From assembly GCF_026626635.1 (NCBI RefSeq), contig NZ_JAPNKA010000001.1, forward strand, positions 7,440,001 to 7,504,000: a stretch of DNA of 64,000 nucleotides. Reading direction: 5' to 3'. The stretch is from Archangium lansingense (lineage in GTDB: Bacteria > Myxococcota > Myxococcia > Myxococcales > Myxococcaceae). Shown piece after piece: positions 8,439-16,232 of the stretch (positions within the stretch are counted from its first letter, which is position 1; the number at the start of each line of letters is the position of its first letter). Under the pieces are notes generated by a model, which saw nothing but the letters and a program-made list of their open reading frames with translations, ran no database searches and was not told where the DNA came from. Both the position numbers and the translations under genes were made by a program.

Positions 8439-9392
8439 TCACTCCGGCCTGACGAAGCGCTCCAGATCCACCTGGTAGAACTGCGCGAGCGCCTTCCACT
8501 CCCTCGAGTTCTTGCTCTCCCAGTGCTCCTGGACGTCCCTCACGTGCTTGTTGAGGAGCGCACCGAAGGAGGCGAAGAGATCGGGAAAGAAGCGCCGGGG
8601 ATCGAAGCCCTCGAGCGTGGCGAGGATGTCATCGCTCACCAGCGCCGCCTTCTGGAACTCCTTGCGCTCGATGAGCAGCTCGAAGGCCTTGAGCTTGTTG
8701 CACAGATCCACCAGGTGAGCCGAGCCCATGAGCTGCACCGGCTGCCCCAGCTTGAGAAATGGCGACGGCCCTTCCGGCTCGGCCGGGGGCTCGGGCTCCT
8801 GCGCCTCCTGCTGGGGTGGGAGAGCGGGCGGATCCTGCGGCATGTTGGCGACGAGCTGTGCGTGCAGGTCCCGAAGCCACGGCAGAAGCTTCGCCAGCGC
8901 CTCGGAGCCCGAGCGATAGCCAGGCACGGACAGCAGCGCATGCAGCTCCTGCGCCTTCTGGATGGCCGCGGCGGCCTGGGCCACGGTCGAGGCCTTCCAC
9001 CAGCCCTGCCACCGCTCGTCTTTCTTGGCCTGGTGGTAGCTCAGGGTGTCGAACAGCGTCTGGAAGAGCCAGGTGACGCTCTTGTTCAGCAGGATGGTCC
9101 GCTTGTCACGAGCAGGCAGACCCTCCCAGTTGCGCCGGATGAGCTCCGCCAGCGCCTCCAGGAGCGCGCCCAGCCGGGGCAGCCCCTCCTCATGCAGGAC
9201 GGCGAAGAGGTAGTAGCCCAGCAGGCGCACCTCGAAGAGGTTCTCCGCGAGCAGCCCCTCCACGGCGTCCGCCGCCTCCGTGTACTTGCCGCCCTGCGCC
9301 AGCTCGGTGACCCGCTGGAAGCGAGGGTCATGGGCCTCGAGGCGCTGGCTGTCCGTCTCGAACGGGCGAACACACAGGCTCAGGTCTCTCAT
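8439..9392 (-). CDS. TssA/IglI-like T6SS accessory protein
   Basis: A 317-residue helical protein that begins RDLSLCVRPFETDSQRLE, with a middle domain of amphipathic helices, a proline/glutamate-rich linker (PPALPPQQEAQEPEPPAEPE) near residues 190-210, and a C-terminal helical block. Its place between the Hcp-like genes and tssG, and its domain order, suit a TssA-type assembly chaperone; parts also recall the IglI family. It lacks the usual ImpA N-terminal motif, so I give no gene symbol. ATG 9392 is preferred to the upstream ATG 9422 because AGGAG lies about 11 bases before it. Confidence 0.55.
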   Translation of the reverse strand: MRDLSLCVRPFETDSQRLEAHDPRFQRVTELAQGGKYTEAADAVEGLLAENLFEVRLLGYYLFAVLHEEGLPRLGALLEALAELIRRNWEGLPARDKRTILLNKSVTWLFQTLFDTLSYHQAKKDERWQGWWKASTVAQAAAAIQKAQELHALLSVPGYRSGSEALAKLLPWLRDLHAQLVANMPQDPPALPPQQEAQEPEPPAEPEGPSPFLKLGQPVQLMGSAHLVDLCNKLKAFELLIERKEFQKAALVSDDILATLEGFDPRRFFPDLFASFGALLNKHVRDVQEHWESKNSREWKALAQFYQVDLERFVRPE

Positions 9393-9458
9393 GGTTTCTG
9401 ATACTCCTGCGGTCAAAGGCATACACGTTGAAACGGAGAGGAGCGCCGAAGGAGCGGC

Positions 9459-10070
9459 TTACTTACCGGTTCCCCACTGCTTGACCAGACGCAGCTTGGA
9501 GCCGGTGGCGAACTCCAGCGTGGACTTCTTCTTGTCGGCCGGCACCACCTGGAATTCGAAGCCAAAGACGGCGATGTCGAGGGTGTCGGAGATGCGGGTG
9601 TGATGGTTGTCCACGAAGATCTGCAGATCTCCGCCAGTGCTGTCGAGGCTGGCCTCCGCCGTCTTGGGGCTCTTGAGGTAGGCGGCCTCGAACCAGAGCT
9701 TGTCGGCTTCGTCGAAGTCGATGATGTACCAAGCCAGCTTCAAGCGGGGGTTGGTGAGTGGCCGGGCAAGCCTGGCACGGATGTCGGATGCTGTTTCCTT
9801 GCTCACATACGCCTTGATGCGGATGGGGTCGGTCGGACCCGCCTCGTAGCGGAAATTCTCGATGAGCCCGATGCACTTGATGGTGCGGCCCGAGACCACC
9901 TTCTGGCCGGAATTGCTGAAGGGATTCCAGACCTCGATGTTCCTCTTGAGGTTGAGCCCCCCACAGCCGCTCCAGTCGAGCAGGTAGCCCACGGTGCCTT
10001 TCAATACCGACCGGACGCTGAAGCCGAATTGCCAGTCGCAGTGGAAGTTCAGGTGGTTGCGGTCATGCAT
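9459..10070 (-). CDS. Hcp-like tube protein, second paralogue
   Basis: A 203-residue protein that aligns by eye over its whole length with the gene just upstream: both have CDW near the start, VGYLL, IEV(W/F)xPF, IxCxGxIExFR, then DPIxIxAY(I/V)S, (W)xIxDFDE and FEFQV(V/I)PA. Such a pair after tssC is the position of the Hcp inner tube. The proteins are longer than typical Hcp (about 160-170) and I do not recognise the family from sequence alone, so Hcp-like rests on position and beta-rich character. The ribosome-binding site before ATG 10070 is weak. Confidence 0.55.
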   Translation of the reverse strand: MHDRNHLNFHCDWQFGFSVRSVLKGTVGYLLDWSGCGGLNLKRNIEVWNPFSNSGQKVVSGRTIKCIGLIENFRYEAGPTDPIRIKAYVSKETASDIRARLARPLTNPRLKLAWYIIDFDEADKLWFEAAYLKSPKTAEASLDSTGGDLQIFVDNHHTRISDTLDIAVFGFEFQVVPADKKKSTLEFATGSKLRLVKQWGTGK

Positions 10071-10166
10071 GATGTCGCCCGCCAGCCATACCGGGTCCGG
10101 TCCACTCAGAGAGACGACGCAGGCGGCCCAGGCCCCGTGGCAGGAGTTGGGCCGCCGACGGAAGGC

Positions 10167-10823
10167 TCAGGAAGCGGCAGCCGCGGCGTTGTTGCCCACC
10201 TTGAGGCCCCAGTTGCGGATGAAGGGCGTCTGGCTTGAGGAGGCGAAGTGGAAGTTGAAGGTGCCGTTGCCCGCTGGAATCACCTGGAACTCAAGGTTGT
10301 AGACGTTGGCGTCGAGGGTCGGACTGATTTTGGTGGGCTTCGGCTCCACGGAGATCACGTAGCCACCGTTGCTACGCGCATTGAGCTGTCCCACCACCGT
10401 GGTCGGATCCTTGGGATAGGCCTGCTCGAACCAGACCTTGTTCTCCTCATCGAAGTCGCAGATCCACCAGCCGAACTTCGTCACCTTGTTGGTGGACAGG
10501 GTGGTCTTCAGCTTGCCCTGCAGGATGTGCGCGTTCTCGGAGGAGATGTAGGCGCTGATGCAGATCGGGTCTCCCACACCTCCGGCGAAGCGGAAGCTCT
10601 CGATCACGCCCACACAGGTGATCTTCTTGTCATCACCGTTGATGTTGACCTCGCCGTATTTCGGAGCCTCCGGGCTGTTGAAGGGAGTGAAGACCTCGAT
10701 GTCCGGCTTGAGGAACTCACCCATATCCAGGCCCTCGAAGTACAGGAGGTAGCCCACACGCTGCTTTTTTTTCGGGTCCATCACGAACCCGGCCGTCCAG
10801 TCACAACCAAAGTCAAATTCCAT
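10167..10823 (-). CDS. Hcp-like tube protein, first paralogue
   Basis: A 218-residue protein encoded right after tssC, in the usual hcp slot, and clearly paralogous to the next gene downstream. The start is ATG 10823, preceded by GGAGGAAGAGA, an excellent ribosome-binding site; the longer open frame upstream (to 10874) has no such signal. It ends in an alanine run (NNAAAAAS). The strong initiation site compared with the weak one of its paralogue suggests this is the more abundant subunit. The Hcp role is inferred from gene order. Confidence 0.6.
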   Translation of the reverse strand: MEFDFGCDWTAGFVMDPKKKQRVGYLLYFEGLDMGEFLKPDIEVFTPFNSPEAPKYGEVNINGDDKKITCVGVIESFRFAGGVGDPICISAYISSENAHILQGKLKTTLSTNKVTKFGWWICDFDEENKVWFEQAYPKDPTTVVGQLNARSNGGYVISVEPKPTKISPTLDANVYNLEFQVIPAGNGTFNFHFASSSQTPFIRNWGLKVGNNAAAAAS

Positions 10824-10880
10824 TCTCTTCCTCCGTTTCGGGTTGGCCCCCATGAGATGAGGGGCAGGTGTCACGCCTCA

Positions 10881-12401
10881 TCAGCCCAGCCGCGCGTCCA
10901 CGCGCAGGTCCACGTCCATGCCCTCGAACTGGATGTGCGGAAGGATGGAGAGATTGCAGTGGTACCAACCCACCTTGCCCGGCACCTCCGCCACCGTCAG
11001 GCTGTAGGCCTTGAACGGGTAGTAGCGCAGCGTCAGATCATCCGGGTTCACCAGGGCCGTCACGTAACCGGAGATCCACCGATCGATCTGCGAGTAGAGG
11101 CTCTGGGCATTGGCGGTGCTGCCAATGTTGTCCCGCATGATGCACTTGAGGTAGTGCGCGATGCGGCTGATCGAGTAGGTGTAGGAGAGGTTGGTGACGA
11201 GCTGGGAGTTCTCCGAGTCCTTCGGGTCCTTGAAGGTGTGGGACTTCTTGAGGGACTGGGCGCTGAAGAAGACGGCATCCGCGGAGCCCTTCTTCTGGAT
11301 GAGCGGGATGAAGCCGGCGCGGGCCAGCTCGTACTCGCGGAAGTCCGGGATGGCGATCTCCACCGGCAGCTTCAGCTCCTCCTCGCCCCGCAGGTTGAAG
11401 ACGTGCACGGGCAGATCCGAAACGAGCCCGCCTCCCTTGGGGCCGCGGATGTGCTGGCACCAGCCCGAGCTCTCGAAGGAGCGGACCAGGTTCCGGGCGA
11501 ACAGCATGGCCGAGTTGCCCCAGAGGTACTCGGACTCGTTGTCCCCGCGGACCTTCTCAGTGAAGTTGAGGCCCTGGGCGGGGTTGGTCTCGTTGTTGTA
11601 CGGCTGCCGGACGATGTAGCGCGGCAGCGTCAGGGCGATGTAGGCGGCCTGCTCGGTGTCGCGCAGCGAGTTCCAGGCGGCGTACTTCGGCGTGTCGAGC
11701 AGGCTGTGGAGATCCCGGAGCTGCGCCACCTCGCGCATGCTGGTGCAGCCGAAGAAGGTGGGCGAGACGGCGGCGACGAACGGGGCATGGCTGGCCGTGC
11801 AGATCTTCCCCATCGTCTTCAGCCAGAGCAGATCCTGCGGGGTGTTGGAGAACTCATACAGGCCCACCACCCCCCCGTAGGGGGCGCCGCCATACTGGTC
11901 GTACTCGGCCACGTAGAGCTTCTTGAAGAACTCGGAGCCAGCGACGTCGGCAGCGTTGAGCTCCAGATCGATGTAGGCCTCATCCTTGGAGACATCCAGC
12001 AGGCTCAGCTGGATGTTGGCCTTGAAGTTGGTGTGCTGGACGAGGTCGGCCAGGGAGGCCCACTGCGCCTCGAGGGCCTGGAACTCAGGGGCGTGCAGCA
12101 CCTCGTTGAGCTGCGCGTCCACCAGCGAGTCGATGGTGGCGACCAGCTCCTGGATGGTCTGCTTGTCGAACCGGCCCGCCTCGGGATCCATGTTGTGGAC
12201 CATGGCGGCCAGGCCCGAGAGGAAGCGCTCCTCGGTGCTCACGTCCTCCGTCACCCGCTGGAGGTTGTCCATCACCATGGGCCGGAGCTGCGGCAGGTCC
12301 GTGCTCAGCCGGACACTGGTGAGGAACTGTGTGAGGCCCAGAGAGTTCGTCTGTGCCGGAGCGGCGGTGGTGGCGGAAGGGGCATTCGTCGTGTTGGACA
12401 T
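10881..12401 (-). CDS. tssC: TssC, large sheath subunit
   Basis: A 506-residue TssC/VipB-type protein. Typical blocks are visible: QTIQELVATIDSLVDAQLNE, LEAQWASLADLV, the AEYDQYGGAPYGGVVGLYEF region, RDTEQAAYIALTLPRYIVR and the C-terminal PGKVGWYHCNLSILPH. It forms the contractile sheath with TssB. It lies 39 bp downstream of tssB and 57 bp upstream of the first Hcp-like gene. The first 24 residues are an Ala/Thr-rich disordered leader. Confidence 0.95.
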   Translation of the reverse strand: MSNTTNAPSATTAAPAQTNSLGLTQFLTSVRLSTDLPQLRPMVMDNLQRVTEDVSTEERFLSGLAAMVHNMDPEAGRFDKQTIQELVATIDSLVDAQLNEVLHAPEFQALEAQWASLADLVQHTNFKANIQLSLLDVSKDEAYIDLELNAADVAGSEFFKKLYVAEYDQYGGAPYGGVVGLYEFSNTPQDLLWLKTMGKICTASHAPFVAAVSPTFFGCTSMREVAQLRDLHSLLDTPKYAAWNSLRDTEQAAYIALTLPRYIVRQPYNNETNPAQGLNFTEKVRGDNESEYLWGNSAMLFARNLVRSFESSGWCQHIRGPKGGGLVSDLPVHVFNLRGEEELKLPVEIAIPDFREYELARAGFIPLIQKKGSADAVFFSAQSLKKSHTFKDPKDSENSQLVTNLSYTYSISRIAHYLKCIMRDNIGSTANAQSLYSQIDRWISGYVTALVNPDDLTLRYYPFKAYSLTVAEVPGKVGWYHCNLSILPHIQFEGMDVDLRVDARLG

Positions 12402-12440
12402 GTGCTCGAACCTTTCGGAATGGAGGGGCAGCGCTCCCGC

Positions 12441-13007
12441 TCACTGCGGCTTCGCCGCCGGATCGGACGGAGGAGGGGCCTCGCCAGCGGAGAGCAACGG
12501 CCTGGGGATCTTGAGGCCGTTGAAGTCCTGCAACTCCTTCTTCAGCGCGGAGACGGCCTCCGGGTTCTGGGCCAGCTCGCGCACCAGGCGCCGGAACTCC
12601 TTGCGGTTGTCCAGGTTGCCCTGCTGCTCGAGCAGCAGCTTGCGCAGCAGCAGCAGCGCGCGAACCTTGGGGATGTTCCTCGCGATCTGGAGCGGGGTGA
12701 AGGACTTCATCGAGTCGATGGGCAGCTCGACGTCCAGCTGCTCGGAGTTGCCGGGATCGATCCGGTTGGACACCTGGAACTGGAGCCGGATGTCCATGTC
12801 CTTCATCACCTGATCGAGGTTCTTCCCGTCCAGGTTGCGAATCTGCCGCTGATCCAGGTCCTTCTGGCTGTCAGTGGAGGTGCCGCCAGAGAAGCTGCCC
12901 ATGAGCAACAGCCGGAGCGGCAGGGCCTTCTCGGCGCGCTCTCCGTTGACGCTGGTGCGATAGGTGAGGGTAATACGTGACTTGGGAATCTCGTCGTTGA
13001 TGGCCAT
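12441..13007 (-). CDS. tssB: TssB, small sheath subunit
   Basis: A 188-residue TssB/VipA protein, first gene of the leftward type VI operon. The N-terminus INDEIPKSRITLTYRT and the following LPLRLLLMGSF are diagnostic. Near the end it has the helical block ALLLLRKLLLEQQGN. I chose ATG 13007, which gives the usual MAINDE start, over ATG 13031 eight codons upstream; neither has a strong ribosome-binding site. It pairs with TssC to build the contractile sheath. Confidence 0.93.
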   Translation of the reverse strand: MAINDEIPKSRITLTYRTSVNGERAEKALPLRLLLMGSFSGGTSTDSQKDLDQRQIRNLDGKNLDQVMKDMDIRLQFQVSNRIDPGNSEQLDVELPIDSMKSFTPLQIARNIPKVRALLLLRKLLLEQQGNLDNRKEFRRLVRELAQNPEAVSALKKELQDFNGLKIPRPLLSAGEAPPPSDPAAKPQ

Positions 13008-13368
13008 GCGCACCCCGAAAAAGGCATTCATGCGAGTGCGGCTGGCGCCACACCCTGAGTGGCATTGTTAAACCATATCATTCATGAAATGCAAGATGGG
13101 CAGGCATTAAATTCCTGGCCACCCAGAGTGCATCACGCAAATCCTACCAACGAGATACCCCCCGGCCGCACCGCATGACAGGTTTCATCTACCCGGTGAG
13201 TCTTTTCCGAGGAAGAGAAACTTCCAACCACGCAAGGCCTGTACCTTCACAGTGGCTTCGTCTAGCTTGGAATCAGGAAATTCTCACGACCTCCGCCCGC
13301 TCTCCCTCGAGAGATGAACAACCACGCCTGGGGCTCGGGCCACATGTCTGTCACGAGAGTCTTTATTT
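13008..13368. promoter_or_regulatory. Divergent T6SS intergenic region
   Basis: This 361-bp spacer separates the leftward tssB operon from the rightward tssK operon and must hold promoters for both. Positions about 13060-13130 are clearly more AT-rich than the surroundings. I looked for a sigma-54 -24/-12 element with the proper spacing on both strands and found only near misses, so I name no promoter box. No credible small gene is seen. Confidence 0.45.
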
Positions 13369-14622
13369 ATGGAGCAACAAAAGCTCGCACGTGTCCACTG
13401 GCAGGTGGGGCAGCCGCTGCTGCCTGATCACTTCCAGGCTCAAGAGGGAGCGCTCACGGCCGAGGTCCGGCGCTACGCGGAGCTCGCGGGGCTGCCCGTG
13501 GTGGGGATCAGCGCGCTCGAGCTCAACCGGGTCCTGCTGGCGGAGGGCACGCTCGCGCTCACTTCGCTGAGCGCGGTGCTGCCAGGCGGCTACCTGGTGG
13601 AAGTGCCTGGCAATGCCACCGTGGCGCCCTTCTCCCTGGAAGAGACGGGGCGCTCACAGCTCACCGTGTACCTGCACCTGCTGAGGGAGACACGTGGAGC
13701 CGAGGGTCTTCCGCTCTACGCGGAGGATCCACCCGCGCTCCAACGCACCCTGTACGTGCTGCAGCTCTCCGCGGATCCCGCCGTGGAGGGAGGGCTCAGC
13801 TCGCTGGCGCTCGCGGGGCTCTCCAAGGATGAGCAGGGGCGGTGGCGGCTGTCACGGGGGCAGCTCCCCCCACTGCTGCGGGTGGGACCTCATCCCTTCC
13901 TGGAGGAGCTGTTCACCCAGTTGGATGAGCTGCTGCAGCAGGCCCATGGCCAGCTGCGCACCTCCATCCGAGACAGCTACGTGCGAGGCGACCGGCTCTC
14001 CAACGCCCGGCGCGCGCTGTGCGCGGTGCGCCAGCTCCAGGCGCTACGGATGGACATGCGCCACGGCATCCACCCACCCACCTACCAGCTCTTCGACACC
14101 CTGCGCCGGCTCTATTTCGAGACGTGCTGCTATCTGGAGACGGAGCCGGAGGAGGAGCTGCCCCCCTACCGGCACGAGGAGCCCGGTCCCGGCCTGCTGC
14201 GGTGGATGGAGCTGCTCAACCGCAGCTTCCGCCCGCAGACGAGCCAGCGCTCGTACCGGCCCTTCGAGTGCCGCGATGGGCGCTTCGTGCTGTCACCCCT
14301 GCCCAAGGACAAGCCGGCCCCCAATGACTTCTACCTGCTGGTGCGGCGCCAGGAGCGCGACAAGCCCCGGGCGATGGAGGGCGTGAGGCTGGCCAGCCCG
14401 CTGCGCCTGCCCCTGGTGCGGCGCCAGGCCCTCAAGGGCGTTCCCTACCGCCACGTGGCCTACCCTTCCTTCCCTCACTCGTTCGACGCGGACATCGACT
14501 GGTACCAGCTCACCCCCGAGAGCGACGAGTGGCAGGCCATTCTGCGCGAGGACGGCCTGGCTTTCGCCGTCACTCCCGCGTTCGAGGGGGCCCAGGTCTT
14601 CCTCTTCTGGCGGAGAGCCTGA
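13369..14622 (+). CDS. tssK: TssK, baseplate-membrane connector
   Basis: A 417-residue TssK protein. The N-terminus ARVHWQVGQPLLPDHFQAQE is the characteristic TssK/ImpJ opening (W-x-x-G-Q-P-L-x-x-x-H-F-Q). The central helical domain and the C-terminal head domain (HVAYPSFPHSFDADIDWYQL) are present. TssK trimers link the baseplate to TssL and TssM. It is the first gene of the rightward operon, and its stop lies one base before the start of the needle-like gene. Confidence 0.93.
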   Translation: MEQQKLARVHWQVGQPLLPDHFQAQEGALTAEVRRYAELAGLPVVGISALELNRVLLAEGTLALTSLSAVLPGGYLVEVPGNATVAPFSLEETGRSQLTVYLHLLRETRGAEGLPLYAEDPPALQRTLYVLQLSADPAVEGGLSSLALAGLSKDEQGRWRLSRGQLPPLLRVGPHPFLEELFTQLDELLQQAHGQLRTSIRDSYVRGDRLSNARRALCAVRQLQALRMDMRHGIHPPTYQLFDTLRRLYFETCCYLETEPEEELPPYRHEEPGPGLLRWMELLNRSFRPQTSQRSYRPFECRDGRFVLSPLPKDKPAPNDFYLLVRRQERDKPRAMEGVRLASPLRLPLVRRQALKGVPYRHVAYPSFPHSFDADIDWYQLTPESDEWQAILREDGLAFAVTPAFEGAQVFLFWRRA

Positions 14623-14623
14623 G

Positions 14624-15229
14624 ATGGCGACCCTCATCTGCACCCTCGAGATGGACAAGGAGAAGGGCCTGACCATCAAGGTCGAGGACCCCGACGGCAA
14701 GCTCACGCAGACGGTGACGATCGACGGCAAGGCGATCACCCTCGAAGTGAAGAACGACTCGGATACGAGCACCGTCGTCCAGAAGCCCGACGCCGTCACC
14801 ATCACCTGCAAGACCTTCACCGTGGAAGCCGACACCATCAAGCTCGAGTCCAAGAAGGACTCGGAGTGGAGGAGCTCGGGGGAGCTGAAGTTCGCGAGCG
14901 AGAAGGACATGTCGCTCACCTCCAGCGCGAAGCTCACCCAGAAAGCCAGCAAGGACGCCTCGCTGACCTCGGACGCCGACATCCAGCTGAAGGCCAGCGC
15001 CGAGCTCAAGCTCGAGGGCAAGACGTCGAAATTGGAGGCCAAGGGTGAAGGCAAAGCGCTGGAGCTGAAGGGCCCCCTCCTGAAGCTGAATGGCACGCAA
15101 CGGGTGGTGATGTGGGGGCGCCTGCTCAAGGTGGCCGCCACGGGGGAGCTGAACCTCGAGTCCAAAGGGCCCGCGAATCTCAAGGGCGGAACCACCAACG
15201 TGAAAGGCTCGCCCGTGAATCTGGGGTGA
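14624..15229 (+). CDS. Free-standing beta-helical spike/needle protein
   Basis: A 201-residue protein made of short Lys/Ser/Thr-rich beta repeats (for example KLTQKASKDASLTSD, LKASAELKLEGKTSKLEAKG) ending in TNVKGSPVNLG. This is the pattern of the C-terminal beta-helix of VgrG/gp5 spikes, here without hub or OB domain. The VgrG-like gene of this locus lacks such a tail, so this protein may be its detached needle or a tip extension. It starts one base after the tssK stop and precedes tssL. The role is inferred. Confidence 0.6.
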   Translation: MATLICTLEMDKEKGLTIKVEDPDGKLTQTVTIDGKAITLEVKNDSDTSTVVQKPDAVTITCKTFTVEADTIKLESKKDSEWRSSGELKFASEKDMSLTSSAKLTQKASKDASLTSDADIQLKASAELKLEGKTSKLEAKGEGKALELKGPLLKLNGTQRVVMWGRLLKVAATGELNLESKGPANLKGGTTNVKGSPVNLG

Positions 15230-15238
15230 GGGGGTCCC

Positions 15239-15880
15239 ATGAAGCTCGAACACTGGCAGATCGTCTTCAAGGTGTACCGTCAGGTGCGGGAGCTGCTGGA
15301 TCAATGGCTGCCAGGCGCGCTGCCCGACACGGCCGAGCGCACTCAGGTGCAAGTGGGGCGCGAGGGGCTGAACCAGTTGCAGTCGCAGCTGCTGGGAGCC
15401 GTGGCGCAGCTGCGCGCCGAGCTGGGAACCCACTACCGCGCCGAGGAGGTGGAGGACGCGCTGCGGCCCTTCACCTATCTGGTGGATGAGCTGGTGCTGC
15501 ACCGGCTGGCCGAGATCGAGCAGGTGGAGTGGCCGCTCCTGCAGTACCGGCTCTTCGGAGAGGAGGGCGGCGGAGATCTCTTCTATGAGCTGGCCGACGA
15601 GCGGCTGAACCAGCCGGGCGCCCCGCCGCTCATCTTCGAGCTGCTGCACTTCTGCCTGACGGCGGGCTTCACCGGCCGCTACCCCGGAAACACCGCGAAG
15701 CTGCGCGAGTACAAGCAGCGGCTGGCGGACCGGATCTCCACCCCGCCCTCCGCCCCTCCCGCCACCGAGGTGCCCGCGGAGGCGAGGCCGCTGCTCTACG
15801 AGTTCCCTGTCCGTTACTACGCCTCCGCCGGCCTGTACCTCCTGGGGCTGCAAGGGCTGCTGTTGTGGCTGTCCCATTGA
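15239..15880 (+). CDS. tssL: TssL (DotU/IcmH family), membrane complex protein
   Basis: A 213-residue TssL-type protein: an N-terminal cytoplasmic helical domain with YLVDELVLHRL and the conserved WPLLQYRLFGEEGGGDLFY, a proline-rich linker around residues 165-180, and one C-terminal membrane helix (YASAGLYLLGLQGLLLWL). It anchors the baseplate to the inner membrane together with TssM. There is no peptidoglycan-binding extension. The start is ATG 15239, 9 bp after the preceding stop. Confidence 0.9.
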   Translation: MKLEHWQIVFKVYRQVRELLDQWLPGALPDTAERTQVQVGREGLNQLQSQLLGAVAQLRAELGTHYRAEEVEDALRPFTYLVDELVLHRLAEIEQVEWPLLQYRLFGEEGGGDLFYELADERLNQPGAPPLIFELLHFCLTAGFTGRYPGNTAKLREYKQRLADRISTPPSAPPATEVPAEARPLLYEFPVRYYASAGLYLLGLQGLLLWLSH

Positions 15881-15890
15881 GCCTCTCACC

Positions 15891-16229
15891 ATGAAAGAAG
15901 CCATCGTGACCCCCCAGAGTGAGCGCGCGCCTGGCGCCCGCCCGCAGGAGCCCGCCGCGAGCCTGCTGAGCCGCCTGGAGCAGCTCATCGACACGGAGCT
16001 CGGCCCATTGCGCGAGGGCGTGGAGCCGCTGGTGGACGAGCTCCGCGCGGGGCTGGCGGCGCTCTACCCCTCCGCCGGAGGTCGGCAGCTCCCCCCCAAG
16101 GAGCAGGAGGAGCAGCGCGCCCAGCTGGCCCAGGTGCTGGACACGCTCGAGGACGTGCTCGAGGCGCTGCAGCGCGCCGCGCGCGCGCGCCGCCACACGG
16201 GCCCCGGCGCCGGAACGAGGAGGCACTGA
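15891..16229 (+). CDS. Small helical protein of the T6SS operon
   Basis: A 112-residue, Ala/Leu/Glu-rich protein predicted to be mostly helical (LLSRLEQLIDTELGPL, LAQVLDTLEDVLEALQR), with a disordered start and a basic tail. I do not recognise a family. It is squeezed between tssL and tssM with gaps of 10 and 3 bp, so it is surely co-translated with them and may be an accessory of the membrane complex. Confidence 0.65.
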   Translation: MKEAIVTPQSERAPGARPQEPAASLLSRLEQLIDTELGPLREGVEPLVDELRAGLAALYPSAGGRQLPPKEQEEQRAQLAQVLDTLEDVLEALQRAARARRHTGPGAGTRRH

Positions 16230-16232
16230 GCG

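Noticed and set aside
13032..13140. Sigma-54 promoter between tssB and tssK
   Set aside because: Candidates such as tggccacccagagtgca have GG and GC 11 bp apart instead of 10, and the reverse-strand candidate is likewise one base off.
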